DNA of 64,000 nucleotides. It comes from Amoebidium appalachense (Eukaryota; Ichthyosporea). The translations under genes and the position numbers were made by a program. The stretch's first letter is position 1, and each line of letters begins with the position of its first letter. Below, in pieces: positions 37,601-48,682 of the stretch. The stretch lies in the NCBI GenBank assembly GCA_963693365.1, contig CAVNZM010000015.1, forward strand, positions 4,464,001 to 4,528,000. Direction: 5' to 3'. Below the pieces are notes generated by a model. That model saw only the letters and a program-made list of their open reading frames with translations, was not told the DNA's origin and ran no database searches.

Positions 37601-40600
37601 GACGATCTGTTGGAGCTCGTCGTGGGTGGCCGGGTGCATTATAGACCCTAATGGGGAGTCTTCGGGGGGGATCGGTCGATAGATGTCGGCCCACATTGGG
37701 TCGGCGAGCATCTCCTCGATGTGTGGGTTCCTGCGGGCCGTCCACCGGTGATAAGTTTCACGAATGACGGGCTCCGTGTCAGCCCACTCCGTGAGGTACT
37801 CAGTGCCCGTTGGGGTGACGTGCTTGACTAACGTAGCCGAGACGTTCACACTCCCCCGGTCTAAAATGCTGCTTAGTACTCGCCGGAGTTCGTCCACCAT
37901 ACGCTTGCACCGTGCTTCTGCTGCTGCTGTTGCCCGTAACCAAAGGAGTTTTTGCCGTTTCCTTCGGAGTTGGGACCTGTATAGTTGTAGTTGCTCCCGC
38001 ATGGTTGCCTCCCACTCCTCCCACTGCCTCCCTGTCTGAGACAGGTGGGCTGCTGGGGGGGTGGGGTGCTGCTGCAGGGTGGGTGACCCGTGCCGCGCCT
38101 GCTGGCCAGGGTTGCACTCTGCTGCTGTGGGCCGTTGCGGCTGCGTGGGTGTGGTCTGTAGCTGTTGGTTGCCCGTGGGTGGCCCTGGCAGGGTCTGCAG
38201 GCGGGGTGGCCCCTGCTTTGGCTGCCGGTGTGGGCTGCCTGCTTGGGCTTCAGCCTGCGGCTGCTGCTGCTGGCTTGGTTGCTCCTGTTGGTGCTGTCGG
38301 CTGGGTGGCCCGTGCTGGGCCTGCCGGCCGGGGCTGCAATCTGCTGCTGCATGCAGCTGCTGCAGTGTGGGTGTGATTTGTTGCTGCTGGCCGGGTAGCC
38401 CATGCAGGGCCTGCAGGCTGGGCGGCCCCTGCTGTGGCTGCCGGTGTGGGCTGCCTGCTAGGGCTGCAGCCTGAGGCTGCTGCTGCTGGCTTGGTGGCTC
38501 CTGTTGGTACTGTCGGCTGGGGGGGCCGTGCTGGGCCGGCCGGCCGGGGCTGCACACTGCTGCTGCAGGCAGCTGCTGCAGTGTGGGTGGGGTCGGTTGC
38601 TGCTGGCTGGGTGGCCCCTGCTGTGGCTGCCGGTGTGGGCTGCCTGCTGGGGCTGCAGCCTGAGGCTGCTGCTGCTGGCTTGGAGGCTCCTGTTCGTGCT
38701 GTCGGCTGGGTGGCCCGTGCTGGGCCGGCCGGCCGGGGCTGCGATCATGCGGCAGCTGGTGCAGTGGGGGTGTGGTCGGTTGCTGCTGGCTGGGTGGCCT
38801 TGGCGGGGCCTGCAGGCTGGGTGGCCCCTGCTGTGACTGCCGGTGTGGGCTGCCTGCTGGGGCTGCAGCCTGTGGCTGCTGCTGCTCGCTTGGTGGCTCC
38901 TGTTTGTGCCGTCGGCTGGGTGGCCCGCGCTGGGCCGGCCGGCCGGGGCTGCAATCTGCTGCTGCAGGCAGCCACTGCAGTGTGGGTGTGGTCGTTTGCT
39001 GCTGGCTGGGTGACCCTGGCAGGGCCTGCAGGCTGGGTGGCCCTTGCTGTGGCTGCCGGTGTGGGCTGCCCGCTGAGGCTGCAGCCTGAGGCTGCTGCTG
39101 CTGACTGGGTGGCTCCTGTTGGTGCTGTCGGCTGGGTGGCCCGTGCTGGGCCTGCCGGCCGGAGCTGCCCGTCGCTGCTGCAGGCGGCTGCTGCGGTGTG
39201 GGTGTGGTCGGTTGTTGCTGGTTGGGTGGCCCTGGCAGGGCCTGCAGGCTGGGTGGCCCCTGCTGTGGCTGCCGTTGTGGGCTGCTTGTTGGGACTACAG
39301 CCTGAATCTGCTGCTGCCAGCTGGGTGCCTCCTGCTGGTGCTGTCGGCTGGGTGACCCGTGCTGGGCCTGCCGGCCGGGGTTACCCTCCGCTTCTGCAGG
39401 CAGCTGCTGCAGTGTGGGTGTGGTCGGTTGTTGCCGGCCAGGTGGCCCTGGCAGGGCCTGCAGGCTGGGTGGCCCCTGCTGAGGCTGCCGGTGTGGGCTG
39501 CCTGCTGGGGCTGCCGCCTGAGGCTGCTGCTGCTGGTTTGGCGGCTCCTGTCGGTGCTGTCGGCTGGATGGCCCGTCCTGGGCCTGCCGGCTGGGGTTGC
39601 AGTCTGCTACCTGCTGCTGCTGCCGTGTGGGTGTGGTCGGTTGCTGCTGGCTGGGTTGTTCTGGCAGGGCCTGCAGGCTGGGTGGCCCCTGCTGTGGCTG
39701 CAGGTGTGGGCTGCCTGCTGGGTCTGCAGCCTGAGGCTGCTGTTGCTGGCGGGGTGGCTCCTGTTGGTGCTGTCGGCTGGGTGGCCCGTGCTGGGCCGGC
39801 CGGCCGGGGCTGCACGCCGCCGCTGCAGGCAGCTGCTGCAGTGTAGGTGTGGTCGGTTGTTGCTGGCTGGGTGGCCCTGGCAGGGCCTGCAGGCTGGGTG
39901 GCCCCTGCTGTGGCTGCCGGTGAGGGCTGCCTGCTGGGGCTACAGCCTGCGGCGGCTGCTGCTGGCTTGGTGGCTCCTGTTGGTGCTGTCGGCTGGGTGG
40001 CCCGTGCTGGGCCGGCCGGCCGGGGCTGCAATCTGCTACTGTAGGCCGCCGCTGCATTGTGGGTGTGGTCGGTTGCTGCTGGCTGGGTGACCCTGGCAGG
40101 GCCTGCAGGCTGGGTGGCCCCTGCTGTGGCTGCCGGTGTGGGCTGCCTGCTGGGGCTACAGCCTGAGGCTGCTGCTGCTGGCTGGGTGGCTCCTGTTGGT
40201 TGGGTGGCCCGTGCTGGGCCTGCCGGCCGGGGCTGCACGCTGCTGCTGCAGGCGGCTGCTGCAGTGTGGGTGTGGTCGGTTGTTGCTGGCTGGGTGGCCC
40301 TGGCAGGGCCTGCAGGCTGGGTGGCCCCTGCTGAGGCTGCCGGTGTGGGCTGCCTGCTGGGGCTGCCGCCTGAGGCTGCTGCTGCTGGTTTGGCGGCTCC
40401 TGTCGGTGCTGTCGGCTGGATGGCCCGTCTTGGGCCTGCCGGCTGGGGTTGCAGTCTGCTACCTGCTGCTGCTGCCGTGTGGGTGTGGTCGGTTGCTGCT
40501 GGCTGGGTTGTTCTGGCAGGGCCTGCAGGCTGGGTGGCCCCTGCTGTGGCTGCAGGTGTGGGCTGCCTGCTGGGTCTGCAGCCTGAGGCTGCTGTTGCTG

Positions 40601-43600
40601 GCGGGGTGGCTCCTGTTGGTGCTGTCGGCTGGGTGGCCCGTGCTGGGCCGGCCGGCCGGGGCTGCACGCCGCCGCTGCAGGCAGCTGCTGCAGTGTAGGT
40701 GTGGTCGGTTGTTGCTGGCTGGGTGGCCCTGGCAGGGCCTGCAGGCTGGGTGGCCCCTGCTGTGGCTGCCGGTGAGGGCTGCCTGCTGGGGCTACAGCCT
40801 GCGGCGGCTGCTGCTGGCTTGGTGGCTCCTGTTGGTACTGTCGGCTGGGTGGCCCGTGCTGGGCCGGCCGGCCGGGGCTGCAATCTGCTACTGTAGGCCG
40901 CCGCTGCATTGTGGGTGTGGTCGGTTGCTGCTGGCTGGGTGACCCTGGCAGGGCCTGCAGGCTGGGTGGCCCCTACTGTGGCTGCCGGTGTGGGCTGCCT
41001 GCTGGGGCTACAGCCTGAGGCTGCTGCTGCTGGCTGGGTGGCTCCTGTTGGTTGGGTGGCCCGTGCTGGGCCTGCCGGCCGGGGCTGCACGCTGCTGCTG
41101 CAGGCGGCTGCTGCAGTGTGGGTGTGGTCGGTTGTTGCTGGCTGGGTGGCCCTGGCAGGGCCTGCAGGCTGGGTGGCCCCTGCTGAGGCTGCCGGTGTGG
41201 GCTGCCTGCTGGGGCTGCCGCCTGAGGCTGCTGCTGCTGGTTTGGCGGCTCCTGTCGGTGCTGTCGGCTGGATGGCCCGTCCTGGGCCTGCCGGCTGGGG
41301 TTGCAGTCTGCAACCTGCTGCTGCTGCCGTGTGGGTGTGGTCGGTTGCTGCTGGCTGGGTTGTTCTGGCAGGGCCTGCAGGCTGGGTGGCCCCTGCTGTG
41401 GCTGCAGGTGTGGGCTGCCTGCTGGGTCTGCAGCCTGAGGCTGCTGTTGCTGGCGGGGTGGCTCCTGTTGGTGCTGTCGGCTGGGTGGCCCGTGCTGGGC
41501 CGGCCAGCCGGGGCTGCACGCCGCCGCTGCAGGCAGCTGCTGCAGTGTAGGTGTGGTCGGTTGGTGCTGGCTGGGTGGCCCTGGCAGGGCCTGCAGGCTG
41601 GGTGGCCCCTGCTGTGGCTGCCGGTGAGGGCTGCCTGCTGGGGCTACAGCCTGCGGCGGCTGCTGCTGGCTTGGTGGCTCCTGTTTGTACTGTCGGCTGG
41701 GTGGCCCGTGCTGGGCCGGCCGGCCGGGGCTGCAATCTGCTGCTGCAGGCAGCTGCTGCAGTGTAGATGTGATCGGTTGCTGCTGGCTGGGTGGCCCATG
41801 CAGGGCCTTCAGGCTGGGTGGCCCCTGTTGTGGGCTGCTGGCGGGGGCTGCAGCCTGAGGGTGCTGTTGCTGGCTTGGTGGCTCCTGTTGGTGCTGGCGA
41901 CTGGGTGGCCCATGCTGGTCCTGCCGGCCGGGGCTGTCTGCTGGGGCAGCGGCAGGCCGATGCAGCAAAGTGGGTGTGGGTTGGTGCTGCTGGGTGGGGC
42001 TGCAATCTGCTGCTGCAGGCAGTTGCTGCCGGGTGGGTGTGGTTTGTTGCTGCTGGCCGGGTGGCCCATGCAGGCCCTGCAGGCTGGGTGGCCCCTGCGG
42101 TGGCTGCCGGTGTGGGCTGCCTGCTAGGGCTGCAACCTGAGGCTCCTGCTGCTGGCGTGGTGGCTCCTGTTGGTACTGTCGGCTGGGTGGGCCGTGCTGG
42201 GCCGGCCGGCCGGGGCTGCAAACTGCTGCTGCAGGCAGCTGCTGCAGTGTGGGTGGGGTCGGTTGCTGCTGGTTGGGTGGCTCTGGCAGGGCCTGCAGGC
42301 TGGGTGGCCCCTGCTGTGGCTGCCGGTGTGGGCTGCCGGCAGGGTCTGCAGCCTGCGGCTGCTGCTGCTGGCTTGGTGGCTCCTGTTCGTGCTGTCGGCT
42401 GGGTGGCCCGTGCTGGGCCGTCCGGCCGGGGCTGCAATCTGCTGCCGCAGGCAGCTGGTGCAGTGTGGGTGTGGTCGGTTGCTGCTGGCTGGGTGGCCCA
42501 GGCGGGGCCTGCAGGGTGGGTGGCCCCTGCTGTGACTGCCGGTGTGGGCTGCCTGCTGGGGCTGCAGCCTTTGGCTGCTGCTGCTGGCTTGGTGGCTCCT
42601 GTTTGTGCTGTCGGCTGGGTGGCTCGTGTTGGGCCGGCCGGCCGGAGCTGCAATCTGCTACTGTAGGCCGCCGCTGCATTGTGGGTGTGGTCGGTTGCTG
42701 CTGGCTGGGTGACCCTGGCAGGGCCTGCAGGCTGGGTGGCCCCTGCTGTGGCTGCCGGTGTGGGCTGCCTGCTGGGGCTTCAGCCTGAGGCTGCTGCTGC
42801 TGGCTGGGTGGCTCCTGTTGGTTGGGTGGCCCGTGCTGGGCCTGCCGGCCGGGGCTGCACGCTGCTGCTGCAGGCGGCTGCTGCAGTGTGGGTGTGGTCG
42901 GTTGTTGCTGGCTGGGTGGCCCTGGCAGGGCCTGCAGGCTGGGTGGCCCCTGCTGTGGCTGCCGGTGTGGGCTGCCTGCTGGGGCTGCAGCCTGCGGCTG
43001 CTGCTGCTGGCTTGGTGGCTCCTGTTGGTGCTGTCGGCTGGGTGGCCCGTGCTGGGCCGGCCGGCCGGGGCTGCAATCTGCTGCTGCAGGCAGCTGCTGC
43101 AGTGTAGGTGTGATCGGTTGCTGCTGGCTAGGTGGCCCATGCAGGGCCTGCAGGCTGGGTGGCCCCTGCTGTGGCTGCCGATGTGGGCTGCCGGCAGGGG
43201 CTTCAGCCTGAGGCTGCTGCTGCTGGCTTGGTGGCTCCTGTTGGTGCTGTCGACTGGGTGGCCCATGCTGGGCCTGCCTGTTGGGGCTGCCTGCTGGGCC
43301 AGCGGCAGGCTGGTGCAGCAAAGTGGGTGTGGGTTGGTGCTGCTGGGTGGATCCGGGGTCCCCCTCCTCCTGATACCACCCCGTCTGGGACGGGTGTGCC
43401 TGGGGGGAGGGGGGGGGGTGTCCTGGGGGGTGGGGGGGATGCCCGGGGGGTTGTTGGGGTCGGCTGTGTACAGTGGGATGATGGGACTGCTTGTTGGGGG
43501 TACCGGTGGGGGGGGCTCCGGAGGGGGAGGGGGTGCTGGCCAGCCATATTGGACGGCCAGCTCCTTGGCCCTCTCCCAGAAACCCTGTGGATTTGCCGCC

Positions 43601-46600
43601 CGGTCCGTTGCATTGAGGAGCCGGTGTAGCTCCGCGTGCTCGTTGTCCTCCGGGAAGACCTTCGTCGGTTTTGACGTGGACTTCTCTGGTTTGCTCTTGG
43701 TCCGGCCCACTGTGGTTTTTGCCACCGAGAGAATGGTGGCGGCCATGTACTCCCATCTCCCTTCCACCTCCGCCTGGGTAGGGGTGGTGGTTGGGGGGGA
43801 CGTGAAGGCTGCCTCCGTGCCGGTGGTAAAACGTGCCCAGTCCTCCTGTGTGGTGTTCGGTTTCAGCTGGAGTCTCGGTGTGGGTTGGTTTCGGGTTGGC
43901 CCTGGTCCCTGGCCCGGCAGGTTAGGATGGGGCCCAGTTTCGCACCAGGCCAGGTGGTGGTCGGTGTGAAGATCCGGTAATTCCGTGACGGAGGCTGAGA
44001 CCAGTGCTGGGCGTAACGCCGCCGGGATGTATACGTAGTCGATGCGTGAGCGGTGGGGACCGCTGTGGTACGTATATTCCCTGGTGGTGGGGTGTTCGGC
44101 TCGGTAGCTGTCTATGAGTAGATGGGCGTCCATCTGCTCGTGGAGCAGCCCGGGCACGAGTCCTGTGGGCATTGCCTGTGCTGAACTGGGGCCGGTTTCG
44201 GGCCGTGCCCTGTCCAGAGTAGGGTGGCACACCTCGTTGAAATCCCCGGCCACGATGACAGTGGTGTCGTTGGGGGCCGGGAGGGAGGTGAGAAATCTGG
44301 CTACCTGTGAGGTGAGTCGACGGGCCTGTCTGACGTTTCCCTGTGTTGCATTCGTGTGTTGATAAAGTCCTATCACCCACGTTGTGTGCCGTTTTGTGTG
44401 ATATGGAATAGCTAGCATTCGTGCATTTTTGCTATGTGGTTTTCCTTGGTGTCTAAACCACGTTTCGTTTGTAAGTATCACCACCCCCGTGTAGCGGAAT
44501 CGTGTTTCCTCCTGGGCTAGTGACGGTGTGGTTTGGTCATTGGACGAGCTCTCTGCCACCGGGATACCGGCCTCTGAGGCAGAGAGTGTTGTGTGTGTGT
44601 GTCCAGTGGTGGTGGCTGGTGGGCATACATACGTGGCACGCATGGGGATACCTTCGTTTCGAATGGAAAACTTTGTGCGTGTGAAGGAGCCCGGGGTGGT
44701 CCCGGTCTCCGTCAGAATGACTACGTCCATGTCTGCAAAGGCAGCCCACCTGGCTGCCTCGACGATCTTGTCCTGGCCGGTACGAGTGGTAGGTCCGGCC
44801 AGGTTTAAAGTTCCAATCCGAAGGTGGCTGTGTGGTTTGGCTGGTGGGAAATTTGCGTGGTTGATGGGCGAGACTAGCTCCCCTTCAAGTGCTTCCAGGG
44901 CTGTGTTCTGGTGGATCATGTCTGTGGCCTCTGGACCCGGACTTTGCGCCGTGCCAGTGCCGAGTGTTTGTGTGGTGTCGGGCGCTACCCCCCTTTGCCG
45001 GCGCCGGGTGTCCGGGCGGGGGGGATGGGGTCGGCATTATGCCTGCCCGTCCCCATGCGATGGGGGACGGGCACCTTGGTCAGTTCCCCGTGTCGAGTTA
45101 ACCGAGGACCTGTGTGGTGTGGATGGGCGTGTGGGCTGTGTGGGTTGGCGTTGTGAGGGGGCCCCTGGGGGCCCCCGCCTTGGTTGGGGGGGGCGCCGCT
45201 GTTGGGGTGTTGTGCCTCTGTGGGCCTCAATGGCTCGGTGGCTTGGGGGTCTCGGGTCTCTGGGGTAGAGTGCTCTCCCCCCTCCCCCCTCCCCCCCCCC
45301 CTAGCCCCGCCCAAACGGGCTTCCAGTGTGAGGGCAAGGCGGTCCCCTAGCCGTCGAGCATGCTAACCATCGACTGCTCCATACCCCTCAGCTGGGCAGT
45401 CGTATCCTGCACCTCACGGTGCACGTTGTGTATGGTGGCCCCCTGGCTGGCCAACTGTAGTTCGAGCCGGTTTACTCGAGCCGTCAGGTCCGCCACGGGG
45501 TCCCCTGTGGGCGACACCGGCGGAGGTGGGGACGGGGCCTGGTAGGGCTGGTGCGACGGCGCGGAGGCCAATGATTGGTCGTCTTCGTCTGGGGCCTCGA
45601 GTGGTGGTGTGTTGTCTGTGGGATGTGTGCCAGTGCTCTGCCCTAGCCGCGGGTGGTCGAGGAGCACGGTCGCCCTGTCCACGGTGGTGAGGCGGGCACG
45701 TACTGTGTATTCGCGGGGGCTTGGTGCCCCGGTATTAAACGACAGAAGTATTCCCTCCGGGTGGTCCCGGAGGTATGGGTAGTCCGTGTGGCTTACGGGG
45801 ATGGGCATGGTGATGAAGTGGTGCCCTGTGACCCTACACTTATTCACCTCTGGGGCTCTGCCGGCTCTACCCTCCCGGGTGGCCCCCTCCCCGGGGGGGC
45901 CAAGGCCGGAGTACGTGAGTGCCTGGCGGAGTGCCTGGACGTGTACATAGTCCCGCCACTCAATCACGGTGGCGAAGAAAGAGTCGTCAGGTGGGTCTAG
46001 ACTACTCAAGCCCACCAACACGATAATACCCGGTGCGAAAAGGGGTTTCCGTTGGCATTTATATGCGGGGTGGCCCAGTTCCCCACAGTTACCGCAGTTT
46101 CGGCGGCGTTGCAGGCATGTGGCGATGGGGTTACTGGGGTTTCCGTGTACGTGTAACGGCCGGTTACAGTACGGACAGCTGGTGCGGTTTTTGGGGCACT
46201 CATCCGGTTCGTGCCCCACCTCCCGACAGGTTAGGCACTGAACAAACGGGCACTCTGTGTCTGTTAGTTTGTGGGATTGCTCCCAACACAACCCACGGCA
46301 CATGTGAGACTGTGGGATGGGGATTAGCAACAGAACTGCCTCTGACTCCTCCCCCCCCCCCTCCTGTGTCGGAAAGGGTCGGGCCTGGGGCCACTCGGGA
46401 GGGGTGTCCACCACACGGGGGGTGGGGTTGGTGTTCTCATAGAGGCGATGATCGTACCCCTCGAGATGGGGGGGGGCGTGTGTCCTCGTTTAAGCCGGGT
46501 GTGGTGATAGCCCAGGCCCGGTGCCTGTGCATTGCAGGGGCCGCCGTCATGTATGTTTCCTCCACTAGAGAGGTCCGGTTGACCCTAAAGTGTTCTCGGA

Positions 46601-48234
46601 GATTTATTATGCGTTTCCTATGGTGTTCGTCGTCCGGAAAAACCACCTCATAATTACCCTCATACGCCCAGTGCTCCTTGGCGATACGGAAGTTGGGGTT
46701 TGGGGGGAGCCAGGTTACGGTCACTGGGTGAAGGTCTATGGCATATAGCACGGTTGCCACGTCACTTGCTCGTCCTATCCTCGGAAAATTGCACGTTTCT
46801 ACCGTTCTATTCGGGATTAGGACCATGTACCGTGTGGGGTTCGGGCGGATGGAGGGGTGGGGTGGGGGGGCAGGTAAAATGCCCTCCCCCACCAGTGCTG
46901 TGACTAGTGCCTCCCACTCTGCTTCTGTGCCTACCATGATCTCTATGCCCCGTTGGTTTCGGTTGTGCACCAGGTACCTGTTTGCTAGGTTCTGGGTGCT
47001 GACGAAGTCATACACCCGAGCCAACCAGCCCGCTTCAGAGTGTCCGTCGTCTGCTGGCAGGGGACACAGTATGGAAAGGGTGGGGGCGTTAGTTTTACCT
47101 GGTATGGCATAGTCCGTCCTGCGTGAGGTAGACCTCTCCATCTCCTCTGTTTCCTCCTTTCCTCTTTTGCCCGACAAGCGCTCGTTTCCTCCAGAGCCCG
47201 GGGGATGATGAGGGTTCGCTCCCACCCCCATGCTTTCCCCCATCGGTTGTGTGGTTTCTACCGACTCGGTTGCCCTATCCGTGTGATTGGGTGTGGGTGG
47301 GTTTAAGGTGGATATTGCAGTGAGGGACGTGTCCCCGTCTAGCTCCATGTGGTTTTCCATGGTAGGGGTGGGTGCAGCTATGTTTTGGGTAGCGTTTATT
47401 TGCTAGATGGTTGTTGACTTTGTGTGTGCGAAAAGGGTGAGTGCAGGATGCTGGTATCTGTGGATACGGCTACTCTGTGCGCGTTCTACTCTGCTACTGT
47501 GTGTGTGAATTCTGTGCCGTTAATGTTTTTCCCCCCAGACAAAGGTCACTACCACTGAAAGAGGAAACGTTGGTTTTGTGTCAAGTGCAGGGGAAAAAAA
47601 GGGGGGGGCTCCTTTCCGGCGCGTAACTCCCGTGCCCGCCGGCCTACGGGGACGGCTTTTAGTGTCCCCTGTAGCTAACGTGTACCTCTATCCGCTTGAG
47701 TTTTTCTGGGCCCGGCTGTTAGGTGTGCTAGGAGTTCTCCGTTGGACTAGAGGAGCTAGAAAACACGTTTTCACGTGTTTCCGACCAGTTTTCGTGGCGA
47801 CCTGTACTACTTAAATTTTAACCTGACAAAAATGCGCGGAATGTCTACTCTGATTGGTCATCTCTATGGGTTCTGGTGCGGTCTAATGTGCCTATTGGTT
47901 GACTTAATGCGGAATTTGCAGAATCATGCAGCCTAATCACCGATTACATGTGGTTTTGATGTGATCGGGAGCCGGACATGGTGCGACTGACTCGGAGGTT
48001 ACGCCTAAGTACATTTGCAGAGGCTGCTCGAAAGTCAGCATTCAGCGTGTTGCGGATCTCCGTCGGCGGGCGGGAGGGGGGGGTTATTTAACAGTTACTG
48101 TATGTTTTCTAATACATAGTTCACAATAGTTAGTTTGTTTGTTTACTTATCTTCTAAGTGTATTTCATTCAGCGGGTTGCGGGTTCCCGTCGGCTGCTGG
48201 GCGGGTGGGCGCCCGGCGGCGGCGGCGGCGGCGG

Positions 48235-48279
<45 letters not shown>

Positions 48280-48639
48280 GGGGGGAGGGGGGGGGGGGGG
48301 GGGGGGTAACATAATTGAGACGGCCTCTGGGAGCCTATTTTAAGGGACTAGTAAAAAATTAACATAATGACCTCGACCCTCGCCGGCGCAGTATGTTACG
48401 CACGGACGGGCACTGTACTTGATGGGCACAGTAGCATTTTATGCGCACCTATGTGTAGAAGCAGTGTTGCTGAAACTATGATGCTCACGCGGCATTGACT
48501 ATTGACTCATAAAAGTTGATTCAGAAGTTTAAAGACGTCACTCAGTGTGCCAGTGTCAGGTATGCAGAGTACCTCAGTGTGGGTATGTGTCTGTCTGTGG
48601 TGTGTTGTGTGTGTGTGCATGTGGTCACGGTTAATGTGC

Positions 48640-48682
<43 letters not shown>

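Larger units (their letters stand above)
33026..47987 (-). mobile_element. LINE-A: 14.96-kb non-LTR retrotransposon, near full length
   Basis: Bounded by a perfect 16-bp target-site duplication (33010-33025 and 47988-48003). On the minus strand: 5' UTR (47987-47361), ORF1 with CCHC knuckles, a spacer of about 430 bp, ORF2 (endonuclease, Gln/Pro minisatellite, reverse transcriptase, RNase H), a 3' UTR of about 310 bp and an A-rich tail (AAAATAAAAAAAATAAAAAA). The untruncated 5' end and identical duplications mean recent full-length insertion. Gag-like ORF1, AP endonuclease and RNase H fit the I/Tad/R1/LOA-type groups; I do not assign a clade. It is very long for a LINE, mainly because of the 5.3-kb coding minisatellite. 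Confidence 0.95.
32157..48415. mobile_element. TIR-bounded DNA element in the bZIP intron, split by LINE-A
   Basis: CAGTGCCCGTCCGCGCGTAA onward (32157-32187) is inverted at 48385-48415 (ends in CGGACGGGCACTG) with one mismatch over the first 25 bp. Both ends abut TA (32155-32156 and 48416-48417), as expected for Tc1/mariner-type insertion. Without the LINE the element is about 1.28 kb. It holds ORF fragments but no recognisable transposase, so it would be non-autonomous. A 15-bp direct repeat TACTTGATGGGCACA (32132-32146 and 48416-48430) complicates the boundary. The TIR and TA are seen; the superfamily is inferred. Confidence 0.5.

Noticed and set aside
38061-43211. Long plus-strand ORFs (GWVARAGPAGRG-type) and alternative minus-strand frames
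   Set aside because: All frames of the 216-bp unit lack stops. Only the Gln/Pro minus-strand frame is continuous with recognisable LINE domains.
38040-43350. CRISPR-like array
   Set aside because: Units are long, adjacent, without spacers, and lie inside a LINE ORF in a eukaryote.
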